Of a stretch of DNA of 64,000 nucleotides, positions 34,746 to 43,808 are shown piece by piece. This DNA is from Nocardioides lijunqiniae. GTDB taxonomy: Bacteria; Actinomycetota; Actinomycetes; Propionibacteriales; Nocardioidaceae. The notes below the pieces were generated by a model. That model did not search any database. It was not told the origin of the DNA and worked only from the letters and a program-made list of their open reading frames with translations. Location of the stretch: NCBI RefSeq assembly GCF_015024225.1, contig NZ_JACJGM010000008.1, positions 1 through 64,000 on the forward strand. Direction: 5' to 3'. The first letter of the stretch is position 1. Every line of letters starts with the position of its first letter. Made by a program: the position numbers and the translations under genes.

Positions 34746-35621
34746 GTGGACAACCGTCGTGACGTCAGCGAGTTCCTCACCACGCGTCGCGCCCGTCTGA
34801 CCCCGGACCAGGTCGGGCTGCCGAGCACCGGCACGCGCCGGGTGCCGGGACTGCGCCGCAGCGAGGTCGCCACGCTGGCGGGGCTCAGCGTCGAGTACTA
34901 CGCGCGGCTCGAGCGCGGCCAGGTCGCCGGCGCCTCTTCCGGCGTGCTCGAGGCGCTGGCCCGGGCGCTGCAGCTCGACGAGGCCGAGCGCGCCCACCTC
35001 CACGACCTGGCGCGCGCCGCCGACGGCGTCCCCACGTCCGGCCGGGCGCGCCGACGTACGCCGACGCGCGCGGTGTCGCGACCGAGCCTGCGCTGGGCCC
35101 TCGACGCCATCACCGACGGCGTGGCCTTCATCCGGGACGGGCACCAGAGCCTGCTCGCCACCAACGCCCTGGGCCGAGCGTTCTACTCGCCGGTGATCGG
35201 CGACGGCGGACGGGTTCCGAACCTCGCTCGCTTCCAGTTCCTCGACCCGGCCGCCCGCGACTTCTATCCCGACTGGGAGCTGTTCGCCGCGATGTGCGTC
35301 GCCAACATGCGGGCCGAGGCCGGCCGCGACCCGCACGACCGGGGGCTCCAGGACCTCGTCGGCGAGCTGTCCACCCTCAGCGACACGTTCCGCCGTCTGT
35401 GGGCCGACCACGACGTGCGCACCCACGGTGCCGGCAGGAAGCGCTTCGAGCACCCGGTCGTCGGCGAGCTGACCCTGGCCTACGAGGAGCTGGCGATCAC
35501 CGCGGAGCCGGGACTGGCGCTCCTCGTCTACACCGCCGAGCCGGGCTCCCCCTCCGCCGAGCGCCTGCGGCTGCTCGCCTCGTGGACGGCGCCCGCCGAC
35601 CTGCCGGGCGCGAACGCCTGA
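34746..35621 (+). CDS. XRE-family regulator with MmyB-like ligand-binding domain
   Basis: A 291-residue regulator from GTG 34746. The N-terminal helix-turn-helix (about 8-85) carries VPGLRRSEVATLAGLSVEYYARLERG, the hallmark of this family. The C-terminal MmyB-like domain (about 105-280) is PAS-like and in relatives binds fatty acids or similar ligands; LAYEELAI and ELTLAYEEL appear near its end. Such regulators usually control a neighbouring oxidoreductase, but none is adjacent here. It diverges from the lipoprotein/acetyltransferase pair and may regulate it. Confidence 0.88.
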   Translation: MDNRRDVSEFLTTRRARLTPDQVGLPSTGTRRVPGLRRSEVATLAGLSVEYYARLERGQVAGASSGVLEALARALQLDEAERAHLHDLARAADGVPTSGRARRRTPTRAVSRPSLRWALDAITDGVAFIRDGHQSLLATNALGRAFYSPVIGDGGRVPNLARFQFLDPAARDFYPDWELFAAMCVANMRAEAGRDPHDRGLQDLVGELSTLSDTFRRLWADHDVRTHGAGRKRFEHPVVGELTLAYEELAITAEPGLALLVYTAEPGSPSAERLRLLASWTAPADLPGANA

Positions 35622-35701
35622 CCGTGCAGCCACAGGCCCCAGTGCCGACTCCGGCCCGGCTCAGGCCCGCCGGCGCTGCGTCCTGGTGCGAGGGGAAGGT
35701 C

Positions 35702-36322
35702 TCACTGACCTAGCGCGGCGATCTGCGCGCGCAGGCCGGCCACCAGGGTCTCCAGGCTGAACGACCAGGCGAAGGTCGGGTCGTGGCCCTCGAGGGCGTG
35801 GAAGCGCGGGAAGGCCTCGGCCGGCAGCTCGTCCATCGCCGTCTCGAGCTGCTGACCGCGCGCCGCCATGCTGCGCTCGGTGCCGACCATGAGCCCGATG
35901 AAGGCGACCGACTTCACGGCGCCGTAGGCGTCCTGGGGCGAGAGGCCCGCCTCTGCGAACGCGCCCAGGGCCACCTCGAACGACGCCGCCGCTCGCGGGC
36001 CCTGGACCGGTCGGTGCGAGAACGCCGCGAAGGCACCCGGGTGTCGACCGGCCACGGAGTCCATGGCGTTGAAGAAGCTGCGGACCCACTCCTCCCACCC
36101 CAGCGGAGTGACGGGCAGGTGCGCCTCGTCCAGCAGGGTCTCGACGATGCCGTCGGTGATCGCGTCCCGCGTCTCCACGTGGTTGTAGAGCGAGGTCACG
36201 TGGACGCCCAGCTCTCCCGCGATGCGTCGCAGGGTCAGCGCGTCGAGCCCGTCGCGGTCGGCCATGGCCACCGCGCAGGCCAGGATCCGCTCTCGCGTCA
36301 GTGCCGCCACAGGCCGGAGCAT
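35702..36322 (-). CDS. TetR-family repressor
   Basis: A 206-residue TetR-type regulator. The helix-turn-helix is at about 10-55 (TLRRIAGELGVHVTSLYNHVETRDAI) and a TetR_C-type ligand pocket follows. It is divergent from the beta-lactamase-fold gene at 36385. The 62-bp intergenic region holds two strong palindromes (36337-36379), so it very likely represses both itself and its neighbour. The ligand is unknown, possibly a substrate of the neighbour. Confidence 0.92.
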   Translation of the reverse strand: MLRPVAALTRERILACAVAMADRDGLDALTLRRIAGELGVHVTSLYNHVETRDAITDGIVETLLDEAHLPVTPLGWEEWVRSFFNAMDSVAGRHPGAFAAFSHRPVQGPRAAASFEVALGAFAEAGLSPQDAYGAVKSVAFIGLMVGTERSMAARGQQLETAMDELPAEAFPRFHALEGHDPTFAWSFSLETLVAGLRAQIAALGQ

Positions 36323-36329
36323 AACCCCA

Positions 36330-36379
36330 TTGACAGCCTTACCTACAGTGTAGGTAAGGTGCGACCTACAGTGTAGGTC
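36330..36379. promoter_or_regulatory. Twin TetR operators over a TTGACA promoter
   Basis: TTGACA at 36330-36335 is a good -35 for the plus-strand gene. Overlapping the spacer and -10 is a palindrome with arms CCTTACCTAC and GTAGGTAAGG around AGT (36337-36359). A second has arms GACCTAC and GTAGGTC around AGT (36363-36379). Centres are 23 bp apart. Both share the core CCTACAGTGTAGG, as expected for cooperative binding of two TetR dimers. Confidence 0.8.
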
Positions 36380-36384
36380 CAGCG

Positions 36385-37788
36385 ATGAGGGAGACCCCGA
36401 TGTTCACGTCCCAGGAGCTCGAGCAGAAGCTCGCCGAGCTGATCGAGAAGTACGACGTCCCCGGCGCCCAGCTGGCCGTCCTCGACGGCGACGCCGTCAC
36501 CGAGGTGGCCGCCGGCGTCCTGAGCCTGCGCACCCGGCAGCCGACGACCACCGACGCGCTCTTCCTGCCCGGCTCGATCGGGAAGCTCTACACCGCGACG
36601 CTGGTGATGATGCTGGTCGACGAGGGGAAGCTGGACCTCGACACCCCGATCCGCACCTACCTCCCGGACTTCGAGGTGGCCGACCACCGCGCCCGCGACA
36701 CCGTCACGCCGCGCGACCTGCTGACGCACACCAGCGGCTTCGACGGCGACCACTTCACCGACACCGGCCGCGGCGACGACGCCCTCGAGCGCTACGTCGC
36801 CGGGTGCGCCGACCTGCCGCAGATCGCTCCCCCGGGGTTGATCTGGAGCTACAGCAACAGCGGCTTCTCGCTGCTCGGCCGGATCGTCGAGGTGCTCCTC
36901 GGGACGACGTTCGAGCAGGCGCTGCGCGACCGGATCTTCGCGCCCCTGGGCCTGGAGCACACGGTCTCCTTCGCGGACGAGGCGATCGTCCACCCGACCT
37001 CGGTCGGCCACGTGGCCGACCCCGACGACCCGTCGACGCTGGTCGTCAGCCCGACCTGGGGGCTCTGGCGCGCCTTCGGTCCGATGGGCTGCGCCGTGGT
37101 CGCGTCGGCCGGCGACGTCCTCACGTTCACGCGGCTCCACCTCGACGGTGGCGTGGCACCGGACGGCACCCGCCTGCTGGACGCCGGTCTCACCGCCAGC
37201 ATGCTGGAGCAGCAGGTCGAGCTGGTCGACGACTCGGTGCTCGGCCAGGGGTGGGGCCTCGGCTGGATCCTCGACCACTGGGGCGACGTCGCCGTCGTCG
37301 GCCACGACGGCAACTCGATCGGGCAGAACGCGTTCATGCGGGTCGCTCCCGAGGAGCGGTTCGGCTTCTGCCTGCAGACCAACGTCGAGAGCGCGCTGAA
37401 CCTCTACCGCGAGCTGGCCGACTGGCTCTTCGGCAGGCGCCTGGGCGTCGGCCCCCGCCCCGACCCCGCACTGCTCGAGGAGGTGGGGGTGGCCGAGCCC
37501 GAGCGCTACACCGGCACCTACCAGCGCGAGGGCCTCACCTTCGAGATCCGCGCTGACGACTCCGGGCGCCTGCTGACGACGGTCACGCCGTCCCACGGGA
37601 TCGCCGAGGACCAGGGCTGGCCGCCGATGGTCGACCTGCCGCTGGTGCCGGTCGAGCGTGACGACTCGTTCATGCTCAAGCTCCCGATCGCCGACGCCGA
37701 TCTGCTCGCCGCGTTCTTCAACCCCGAGGAGGTCGGCGCGCGTCCGACGTACCTCCACTTCGGGGGCCGCGCGCACCGCCGCCTCTGA
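36385..37788 (+). CDS. Serine hydrolase of the beta-lactamase class C fold
   Basis: A 467-residue protein. The nucleophile motif SIGK is at 64-67, the Tyr motif YSN at 156-158, and VGHDGNSIG holds the third motif (HDG). This fold covers class C beta-lactamases, DD-peptidases and esterases; without a signal peptide it is more likely a cytosolic esterase or amidase than a true beta-lactamase. A C-terminal beta-rich extension (about 360-467) resembles DUF3471-like regions. It is under the TetR twin operator. Confidence 0.87.
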   Translation: MRETPMFTSQELEQKLAELIEKYDVPGAQLAVLDGDAVTEVAAGVLSLRTRQPTTTDALFLPGSIGKLYTATLVMMLVDEGKLDLDTPIRTYLPDFEVADHRARDTVTPRDLLTHTSGFDGDHFTDTGRGDDALERYVAGCADLPQIAPPGLIWSYSNSGFSLLGRIVEVLLGTTFEQALRDRIFAPLGLEHTVSFADEAIVHPTSVGHVADPDDPSTLVVSPTWGLWRAFGPMGCAVVASAGDVLTFTRLHLDGGVAPDGTRLLDAGLTASMLEQQVELVDDSVLGQGWGLGWILDHWGDVAVVGHDGNSIGQNAFMRVAPEERFGFCLQTNVESALNLYRELADWLFGRRLGVGPRPDPALLEEVGVAEPERYTGTYQREGLTFEIRADDSGRLLTTVTPSHGIAEDQGWPPMVDLPLVPVERDDSFMLKLPIADADLLAAFFNPEEVGARPTYLHFGGRAHRRL

Positions 37789-37801
37789 CCAGACCGGCGA
37801 G

Positions 37802-37834
37802 CCGCCCGGAGGAGGTGCGCGGCCCTCCGGGCGG
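37802..37834 (+). terminator. Intrinsic terminator-like hairpin
   Basis: CCGCCCGGAGG (37802-37812) and CCTCCGGGCGG (37824-37834) form a perfect 11-bp stem with an 11-nt loop, 13 bp after the stop of the serine hydrolase gene. No U-tract follows. Confidence 0.65.
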
Positions 37835-37891
37835 ACGGCCCGGACCCTGAGGGGGAGGTCCGGGACGGCTGTGGCTGACAGCGTTGCCGAC

Positions 37892-38509
37892 GTGACCAGA
37901 CATCGCTCCCTCCCCGCCCGCGTGGCTCGACGCCGCGCTCCCCTGACCGCGAGCCTCCTCGTCGTGGCCCTCGCGACCGTCGGGTGCGCCGGCACCGACT
38001 CGGACACGCAGGAGCCCGACCGCCGCTCCGAGGCTCGCGCCTCGGGGGGTGGCGATGCGCCCCTGCCCCCGCCCGACGAGATGCCGACCACCTCCGACTA
38101 CACCGATCCGTTCGACGAGGCGAGCCCGGCCATCTCCCGCCTCGAGCCGGACCTGCTGGAGGCGCTCCAGTCCGCGGCCCGCGACGCCCGGGCCGACGGT
38201 CAGACCATGTTCGTGACCAGCGGCTGGCGCAGCCGCGAGCACCAGCAGCGACTGTACGACGAGGCGGTGCAGAGGTACGGCAGCGAGGAGGAGGCTCGGC
38301 GCTACGTCGCCCTGCCCGACGTCTCCGCCCACGTCACGGGCGAGGCCGTCGACATCGGCCCGACCGACGCACTGAGCTGGCTGAGCCAGCACGGCGACCG
38401 CTACGGGCTGTGCCAGACGTTCGCCAACGAGATGTGGCACTACGAGCTGGCCACCGAGCCCGGCGAGGACTGCCCCGAGATGCTGCCCGACGGCAGCGCA
38501 CGGGGCTAG
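37892..38509 (+). CDS. VanY-like D-Ala-D-Ala carboxypeptidase lipoprotein
   Basis: A 205-residue M15B-family peptidase. The lipobox ALATVGC gives C32, then a linker rich in acidic and Gly residues. Zinc motifs are SAHVTGEAVDIG (H-x(6)-D type) and the final WHYE. The conserved TSGWRSREHQQRLYDEAV is also present. It would trim the terminal D-Ala of peptidoglycan stem peptides at the outer membrane face. GTG 37892 is chosen; GTG 37871 is an alternative. It is followed by the convergent MFS gene 3 bp downstream. Confidence 0.88.
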   Translation: MTRHRSLPARVARRRAPLTASLLVVALATVGCAGTDSDTQEPDRRSEARASGGGDAPLPPPDEMPTTSDYTDPFDEASPAISRLEPDLLEALQSAARDARADGQTMFVTSGWRSREHQQRLYDEAVQRYGSEEEARRYVALPDVSAHVTGEAVDIGPTDALSWLSQHGDRYGLCQTFANEMWHYELATEPGEDCPEMLPDGSARG

Positions 38510-38512
38510 CGG

Positions 38513-39691
38513 CTAGCGGCGAGCCGGCGCCGGGCGGGCGAGCGCCGCGAGCACGACGGGGGCGGTCACGGCCACCACCGCGACCCCCACGAGCATCAGC
38601 TCCTCCGGCGACAGGTGCCGCAGGGCGAGGGTGCTGAGCAGCGGCGCGCCGAACCCGACGTACGTGAGGCTGTAGAAGACCGCGTTGAGGGCGCCCAGGT
38701 CGCCGGCGTCCGCCAGTCCCTCGACCGTGGTGAGTCCGCCGACCAGGATCAGGCCGTACGCCGTGCCGAGCAGCATCGCGGTGGGCAGCACCAGCCAGGC
38801 CTGACCGGTCGAGGCCAGCAGCAGGCCGGCCAGCAGCCCCGCGACGACGGCGGCCAGGCCGACGCCGATCACGAGCCGTGGGTCGCCGAGGCGCCGGCCG
38901 AGCGGCTGCACCGCGACGCCCGTCCAGAGCGTCAGGCCGCACAGGGCGCCGGTCACCGCGACGGGGGCGAGCCCGATGTCGACGAACGTCGGCACCGTGG
39001 CGAAGGCGGTCGCGGCGGCACCGAACACCCACGGTGCCGTCAAGGTGATCCCGAGCACGAACGGTCGCGAGCGCATCGCCTCCCAGACCCCCGAGCGGCG
39101 GCGGGCCTCGTCGTGGTGGCGCACCACCGTCGCCTCAGGCGCGTTCCACGCGACGGCGAGGACGAGGACCATCAGCAGGAGGTGAGGGACGTAGGGCAGC
39201 ACCGTCGGCGCCGGGAGCCACTGGGCCACGACGCCCGCGACCAGCGGCCCCGACCCGAAGCCCGCCGACAGCGCCAGCGTCGCGCGGCGGGCGCCGGTGC
39301 CCGGAGGGCCGTCCGCGGACAGCTCCTTGACCCACGCCGTGCCGGGGGCGAACGCCGCACCCGACGCGACGCCCGCGGCGAGACGGCCGAGGAGCAGGAC
39401 GGCCTGGTGGTCACCGCCGACCAGAAGGACGACCGTGGCGATCACCGACAGCACGAGGACCGGGCGCATGACCTTGCGCCGGCCGATCCGGTCCGAGATC
39501 GGGGCGACGACCAGCAGCGCGGGGATCAGGCCCAGGGCGTAGGCGCCGAAGAGCGCCGTGACGGCCTCGCTCGAGGCGCCGCTCTCCTCGCGGTAGACGA
39601 GCAGCATGGCGGCGAACTGGTTGGCGCCCCACCCCACGGCGAACAGCGCCGCGGCGACCCGCAGCCAGGCCGGAACCCGACTCGTCGCCAC
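38513..39691 (-). CDS. MFS transporter
   Basis: A 392-residue major facilitator protein with 12 predicted transmembrane helices. The loop 2-3 motif is PISDRIGRRKVM and the fourth/fifth helix region reads GRLAAGVASGAAFAPGTAW. It resembles drug or sugar efflux proteins, but no substrate can be given. It starts at ATG 39691, divergent from the GTPase gene. Confidence 0.87.
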   Translation of the reverse strand: MATSRVPAWLRVAAALFAVGWGANQFAAMLLVYREESGASSEAVTALFGAYALGLIPALLVVAPISDRIGRRKVMRPVLVLSVIATVVLLVGGDHQAVLLLGRLAAGVASGAAFAPGTAWVKELSADGPPGTGARRATLALSAGFGSGPLVAGVVAQWLPAPTVLPYVPHLLLMVLVLAVAWNAPEATVVRHHDEARRRSGVWEAMRSRPFVLGITLTAPWVFGAAATAFATVPTFVDIGLAPVAVTGALCGLTLWTGVAVQPLGRRLGDPRLVIGVGLAAVVAGLLAGLLLASTGQAWLVLPTAMLLGTAYGLILVGGLTTVEGLADAGDLGALNAVFYSLTYVGFGAPLLSTLALRHLSPEELMLVGVAVVAVTAPVVLAALARPAPARR

Positions 39692-39793
39692 GCGCGCACT
39701 CTAGTGGCGTCGACGATGTCTCGGACAACGCGCCAGGCGGCGGAACGTAGGCTCGGGCACGCCCGTCCATCGCCAGCACCGCCAGGAGGCACC

Positions 39794-40600
39794 GTGCCCC
39801 ACCCCGCAGCCCGTCTCCGGACGATCCTGCCCGGTCCGGGTCGCACCGCCCTCGGCGCCACGCTCGCCGGCGGCGTGATCACCGGCCTGGCCTCGGCGCC
39901 CGAGCGGATGGGGCGCCTGCTGCGTCGGCGCTTCCCGACCGTCGCCGTCACCGGCATGACCGGGGTAGGCAAGAGCCAGCTCGCCGACCGCCTCGCACGC
40001 CGCACGGGCGGGGAGGGCGTGGCCGAGGTCGGCTCGGCCGTGATGGAGCGACGCACCCGCCGCTCCCGCCGGCTGCAGGGCTTCCGGTTCCTGGTGGTGC
40101 CGGGCGACAACGCGGCGACCCGGCTCGGCGCCCTCGACGAGGTGTTCCACGACGAGCCGGTCGACGGGGTCATCCACGTCGTCGCCAACGGCTACGCCAC
40201 CCCGCGTCGTACGGCGGGCACCACCGGCGCGGCCACGGCCACCCGCGAGCAGCAGCTCGCCGCCGAGCTCGACGACTGGGCGATCACCGCGCACCGGATC
40301 GCCTCGATGGCCGTGCGTCGCGACAGGCCGGTCTGGCTCGTCATCGCCGTGACGAAGGCCGACCTGTTCGTGGACGAGCTCGACGAGGTCGTGGAGTACT
40401 ACTCCCCCGGCAGCGGCTCACCGTTCGGCGACAAGGTCGACGAGCTGCGGGCGCTGGCGGGCGGCGCCAAGCTGTCAGTCGACGTGCTCCCGGTCTCCAG
40501 CCAGGGCGGCGACCGCGGCTCGGCCGTCCCGGCCAAGAAGGCGGGCGCGATGGTGGACGCACTCGCCACCCGTCTGGCACAGCTCAGCGGTCACGTCTGA
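39794..40600 (+). CDS. P-loop GTPase-like protein
   Basis: A 268-residue P-loop protein from GTG 39794 with an AGGAGG-like site upstream. Walker A is GMTGVGKS (about 55-62), the Walker B region is GVIHVVANG, and VTKADLF is the base-specificity TKxD motif. The N-terminal 50 residues include a hydrophobic stretch (ALGATLAGGVITGLASA) that may be membrane-associated. The family is not otherwise recognised. Its stop overlaps the stop of the convergent nucleoside phosphorylase gene by 10 bp. Confidence 0.72.
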   Translation: MPHPAARLRTILPGPGRTALGATLAGGVITGLASAPERMGRLLRRRFPTVAVTGMTGVGKSQLADRLARRTGGEGVAEVGSAVMERRTRRSRRLQGFRFLVVPGDNAATRLGALDEVFHDEPVDGVIHVVANGYATPRRTAGTTGAATATREQQLAAELDDWAITAHRIASMAVRRDRPVWLVIAVTKADLFVDELDEVVEYYSPGSGSPFGDKVDELRALAGGAKLSVDVLPVSSQGGDRGSAVPAKKAGAMVDALATRLAQLSGHV

Positions 40601-41484
40601 GCGAGGGCCAGGGCAGCCGTGGCGGCCAGGTCGAAGAGGTCGTCGCGGACGTCGGCGACGCTCTGCCACGAGCGGTGGTCCCACTCGGACCCGGACAGGT
40701 CGTCCCCGCAGTAGAGCACCTGGGCGAGCGAGACGCCGCGGAACCGCGCAACCGCCGCCAGCGCCGAAGCCTCCATCTCGACGGTGAGGCACCCCTCGTC
40801 ACGCCGCGCCGCGACCTTGCCGGCGGTCTCGCGGTACGGCGCATCCGTGGTCCACGTCGGGCCTGAGACGAACGGCACGGACCGGCTCTCCAGGACCGCC
40901 TCGAGCGTGCGCCGCGCGTCGGGGTCGGCCTCGACCCAGCGCGCGGGAGGCAGGTAGTGGAACGAGGTGCCCTCGTCCCGGAGGGCTGCCGACACGACCA
41001 CGACGTGGCCCAGGGTCAGCTCCCCGTGGAGGCTGCCGGCGCCCCCGCAGACGACGAAGTAGCGGCAGCCGGTGGCGATGACCTCCTCCAGGAGTCCCGC
41101 GGCGAGGGGCGCGCCGACACCGCAGCGCAGCACGGCCAGCCGTCGGCCCTCGTGCTCGACCTCCAGCAGGGGGTGCGGCCCGTCCTCCCAGCGGTTCTGG
41201 GCCAGGACCCGCGCCCCGCGACGTTCGACGAGACGGTCGACCACGTCGCCGAAGAAGGTGATGACGCACGCCTCGGGCACGTCGCGCCGCACGACGTGCG
41301 CGGAGGGCTCGATGAACGCTCGGGGTGCCGGGTCGTGCTCGCCGAGCGGGATGTCGGGGCGCCTGCCCGCCGCGTCCTCCAGGTGATCCACGCGTCCCTC
41401 CAGACGATCGTGCCGCACGTGCTGATCGGTGCCGTTCGGTGCTGATTGGACCACGGGCAGGCGGCGTACCGGCGTGGTGAGCAC
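40591..41484 (-). CDS. Nucleoside phosphorylase-like protein (PNP/UDP superfamily)
   Basis: A protein of up to 297 residues. GCGVGAPLAAGLLEEVI is the phosphate/ribose region, CGGAGSLHGELTLGHVVVV follows, and CLTVEMEASALAAVA carries the VEMEA signature of the family. It should cleave a nucleoside with phosphate, but base preference is unclear. The first 35-45 residues look non-homologous; GTG 41391 is a plausible later start. It is convergent with the GTPase gene. Confidence 0.82.
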   Translation of the reverse strand: MLTTPVRRLPVVQSAPNGTDQHVRHDRLEGRVDHLEDAAGRRPDIPLGEHDPAPRAFIEPSAHVVRRDVPEACVITFFGDVVDRLVERRGARVLAQNRWEDGPHPLLEVEHEGRRLAVLRCGVGAPLAAGLLEEVIATGCRYFVVCGGAGSLHGELTLGHVVVVSAALRDEGTSFHYLPPARWVEADPDARRTLEAVLESRSVPFVSGPTWTTDAPYRETAGKVAARRDEGCLTVEMEASALAAVARFRGVSLAQVLYCGDDLSGSEWDHRSWQSVADVRDDLFDLAATAALALAQT

Positions 41485-41546
41485 GGGTGATGAAGCGCGC
41501 GCCGAGGACCGGGACTACAGTTCGCGCTCCACTCGAGAGGACCCGC

Positions 41547-41843
41547 ATGGCCACCGACTACGACGCATCACGCAAGACCGAGGACGAGCAGAAGGAGGAG
41601 AGCCTGGAGGCTCGACGCCTGACGTCCGGGGAGCAGGACAAGACCTCGGGGACCGTGGACGAGGACGAGGCGGTCGCCGCCGAGTCCTACGAGCTCCCCG
41701 GCGCCGACCTCTCCCACGAGACCCTGTCGGTGGAGGTCACTCCGGAGCAGGCCGACGAGTTCACCTGCACCGGGTGCTACCTCGTGCAGCACGGGTCGCG
41801 CCGGGAGTCCCCCGGCACCGACCTGTGCCGCGACTGCGCGTGA
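41547..41843 (+). CDS. DUF4193 small zinc-ribbon-like protein
   Basis: A 98-residue protein starting MATDYDASRKTEDEQKEE, the characteristic start of DUF4193, common in actinobacteria. The protein is strongly acidic, and ends in paired cysteines C74/C77 (CTGC) and C94/C97 (CRDC), which probably bind zinc. Function unknown. An upstream in-frame GTG/ATG would add about 20 residues, but the family start at ATG 41547 is convincing. Confidence 0.9.
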   Translation: MATDYDASRKTEDEQKEESLEARRLTSGEQDKTSGTVDEDEAVAAESYELPGADLSHETLSVEVTPEQADEFTCTGCYLVQHGSRRESPGTDLCRDCA

Positions 41844-41870
41844 CGCACCGGGCGTCGCGAGCGGGAGGGC

Positions 41871-42245
41871 TCAGCCCTCGACGAGCGCGAACGTCGCCAG
41901 GGCGTGCACCAGGGACTTCCCGTCCTGCTCCACGTCGGCCTCGCACACCGTGAGGCTCTCCCCGCGCTTGCGCACCGACGCGGTGACGACCAGCCGCCCC
42001 GGTCTGCCGGGGCGCAGGTAGGTCACCGAGAGCTGGCTGGTCGCCGCCCCCTCGCCGTCCGCGACGCTGCGGACCGCCGCCCCCATGGTCGTGTCGACCA
42101 GGGTGGCCAGGAGCCCCCCGTGCACGGCGCCGGCCGGGTTGAGGTGGTGGTCGTCGACCTCCATCTCCAGGCGCGCCTCACCGTCCTGGGTCGTGGGGGC
42201 GGGTGCGCCGACGAGGGCGGTGAAGCCGGGATCGCTGTGGGTCAC
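41871..42245 (-). CDS. PaaI-family hotdog-fold thioesterase
   Basis: A 124-residue hotdog-fold thioesterase from GTG 42245. HHLNPAGAVHGGLLATLVDTTMG holds the conserved NPxGxVHGG and Asp of the family active site. Family members hydrolyse acyl- or aryl-CoA thioesters. It is convergent with the DUF4193 gene and lies 43 bp after the HNH gene on the same strand. Confidence 0.9.
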   Translation of the reverse strand: MTHSDPGFTALVGAPAPTTQDGEARLEMEVDDHHLNPAGAVHGGLLATLVDTTMGAAVRSVADGEGAATSQLSVTYLRPGRPGRLVVTASVRKRGESLTVCEADVEQDGKSLVHALATFALVEG

Positions 42246-42288
42246 GCGCGCTCGGTACCCACGGCCGAGGCGCGCACGCGGCCGGAGG

Positions 42289-43587
42289 TCAGGCGATGAG
42301 CTCGAGCACGAGTCGGTCGCCGTGGTGGTAGACGTCGAGATGGCCGGGCGGGGCCGGTGACCGCGACCGATGTCGGTGACCGGTCGGCGTGGTGGTCTCG
42401 ACCTCGTGCCGCCGGGTCGTGACGACCTGGGCCGCGCGCCAGCCGGGTGCCTGCTTGGCGAGGTTGCAGCGCCGGCACAGGCCCTGGAGGTTGAACGACG
42501 CGGTCGCGCCGCCGTCCTCGTAGGCCTGCACGTGGTCGGACTCGCGGATCGGGGCACCACACCACGGGGTCCGGCACAGTCCCAGGTCACGCGTGGCCAC
42601 GAAGTCGGCCAGCCCGGCCGGAGCACACCGCGCACGAGAGTCCATCGCGACCAGCTCACCGGTGCTCGGCACCACGTAGAGCCGTCGGACCCACAGCCGG
42701 GCCTGTGCGGCGGCCTCCTTGACGAACGCCCGCGCCCACGGCGCCGGCATCGGGCCGTGGCCCTCGACGTGAGCAGCGTCCTGGGAGGTGCCGAAGAAGG
42801 AGCTGTCGCTCATGACGAGCTTGACCTCGACCTTCGGTGCCGCCGTCGTGGACTCCCCGGTGACGCGCTCGACCAGGGCGTCGGCCATGAGCTGGCCCTG
42901 GGAGCGCGGGTCGCCCTGGGAGCGGGCGGTCTTGGCGATCGTGAGCAGGACCGCGTAGACCCGCACCGCCTGCTTGACCGGGAGCAGGACCCGGATCCAG
43001 CACATCGTGTCCGGCGCCGGGCGCAGCGAGACGTGCCGCTCGGCCTCCGCACGACGGGCCCGCTCGGCCACCCCGGCGGGGTCCAGCTCACACGCCAGCC
43101 TCTTCGCCGCGCGGGTCAGACCCAGGTCGCTCATCGTTTCGGCCTCGCCACCCGCACACAGCCGGGCGTCGACCTCGGCGCGGTGCTGCAGCGACAGGCA
43201 TGCGGTCTCGCGGGCCAGGATCGTGGCCCGCCACTCCGACAGCCGGCCCTCCTGCATCAGACGCAGCGTGTGCGGCATCTCGGCAGTCAGGACCTTCCCC
43301 AGGCCCAGCAGCCGCGCCGCCTTGTGGGGCGACTCGCGACGCGCCAGACCGATCTGCTCCGCGATGCCCTCTCCCGCCCGACCAGCACGCACACCGGCCT
43401 CGACCTGCGCCGCACGCTGCGAGGCCTCCAGGTCGACGGCCAGCACCGCCTGCGCAGCCGACGCCGCGCACTTCAGGTCCTCCAGCTCACGCAGGAGATC
43501 GACCCGCTCGGCATCGCTCAACTCGCTCGTGCCGACCGCGAGCGCGGACCGCGCCTCCCGGGCCTGTCGCATGAGCAAGTCGAACAT
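42289..43587 (-). CDS. DUF222 / HNH endonuclease protein (13E12 repeat family)
   Basis: A 432-residue protein with an N-terminal DUF222 domain (about 20-300) and a C-terminal HNH nuclease (about 345-385): CRTPWCGAPIRESDH, then NLQGLCRRCNLAKQ. These proteins are numerous in actinobacteria and many carry LexA boxes. ATG 43587 lies inside a perfect LexA-type palindrome (43580-43595), so DNA damage control is likely. A GTG at 43617 is an alternative start, which would put the box inside the coding region. The biological target is unknown. Confidence 0.88.
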   Translation of the reverse strand: MFDLLMRQAREARSALAVGTSELSDAERVDLLRELEDLKCAASAAQAVLAVDLEASQRAAQVEAGVRAGRAGEGIAEQIGLARRESPHKAARLLGLGKVLTAEMPHTLRLMQEGRLSEWRATILARETACLSLQHRAEVDARLCAGGEAETMSDLGLTRAAKRLACELDPAGVAERARRAEAERHVSLRPAPDTMCWIRVLLPVKQAVRVYAVLLTIAKTARSQGDPRSQGQLMADALVERVTGESTTAAPKVEVKLVMSDSSFFGTSQDAAHVEGHGPMPAPWARAFVKEAAAQARLWVRRLYVVPSTGELVAMDSRARCAPAGLADFVATRDLGLCRTPWCGAPIRESDHVQAYEDGGATASFNLQGLCRRCNLAKQAPGWRAAQVVTTRRHEVETTTPTGHRHRSRSPAPPGHLDVYHHGDRLVLELIA

Positions 43588-43595
43588 GTGTTCGA
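43580..43595. promoter_or_regulatory. LexA (SOS) box over the start of the DUF222/HNH gene
   Basis: TCGAACATGTGTTCGA is a perfect palindrome and fits the actinobacterial LexA consensus TCGAAC-N4-GTTCGA at every position. Its middle ATG/CAT contains the proposed start codon of the nuclease gene (43587-43585). Confidence 0.85.
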
Positions 43596-43808
43596 TTCTA
43601 GTCTCGGCCGCCGACACCCGTCCAGCGCCGGCGTCCCTCCTGTGGACGACGGGTAATCTCGTTGACCGACAACCGCTCGTGCCGCAGGGTTGTGCGCGAG
43701 TTCTGCAGACGCGTATGCCGCCTTGTTTGCACGACGTTCTACTAACGCGTGGGGAGCCAGTCGCTCCGCTCAGGCCCGACGAGAGATCCCGTGCACTAGC
43801 GTCGGCTT

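Noticed and set aside
43680..43800. Promoter or attachment site upstream of the OLD gene
   Set aside because: A TACTAA-like -10 is present but no properly spaced -35, and no tRNA-like sequence or repeat matching the other end of the segment was found.
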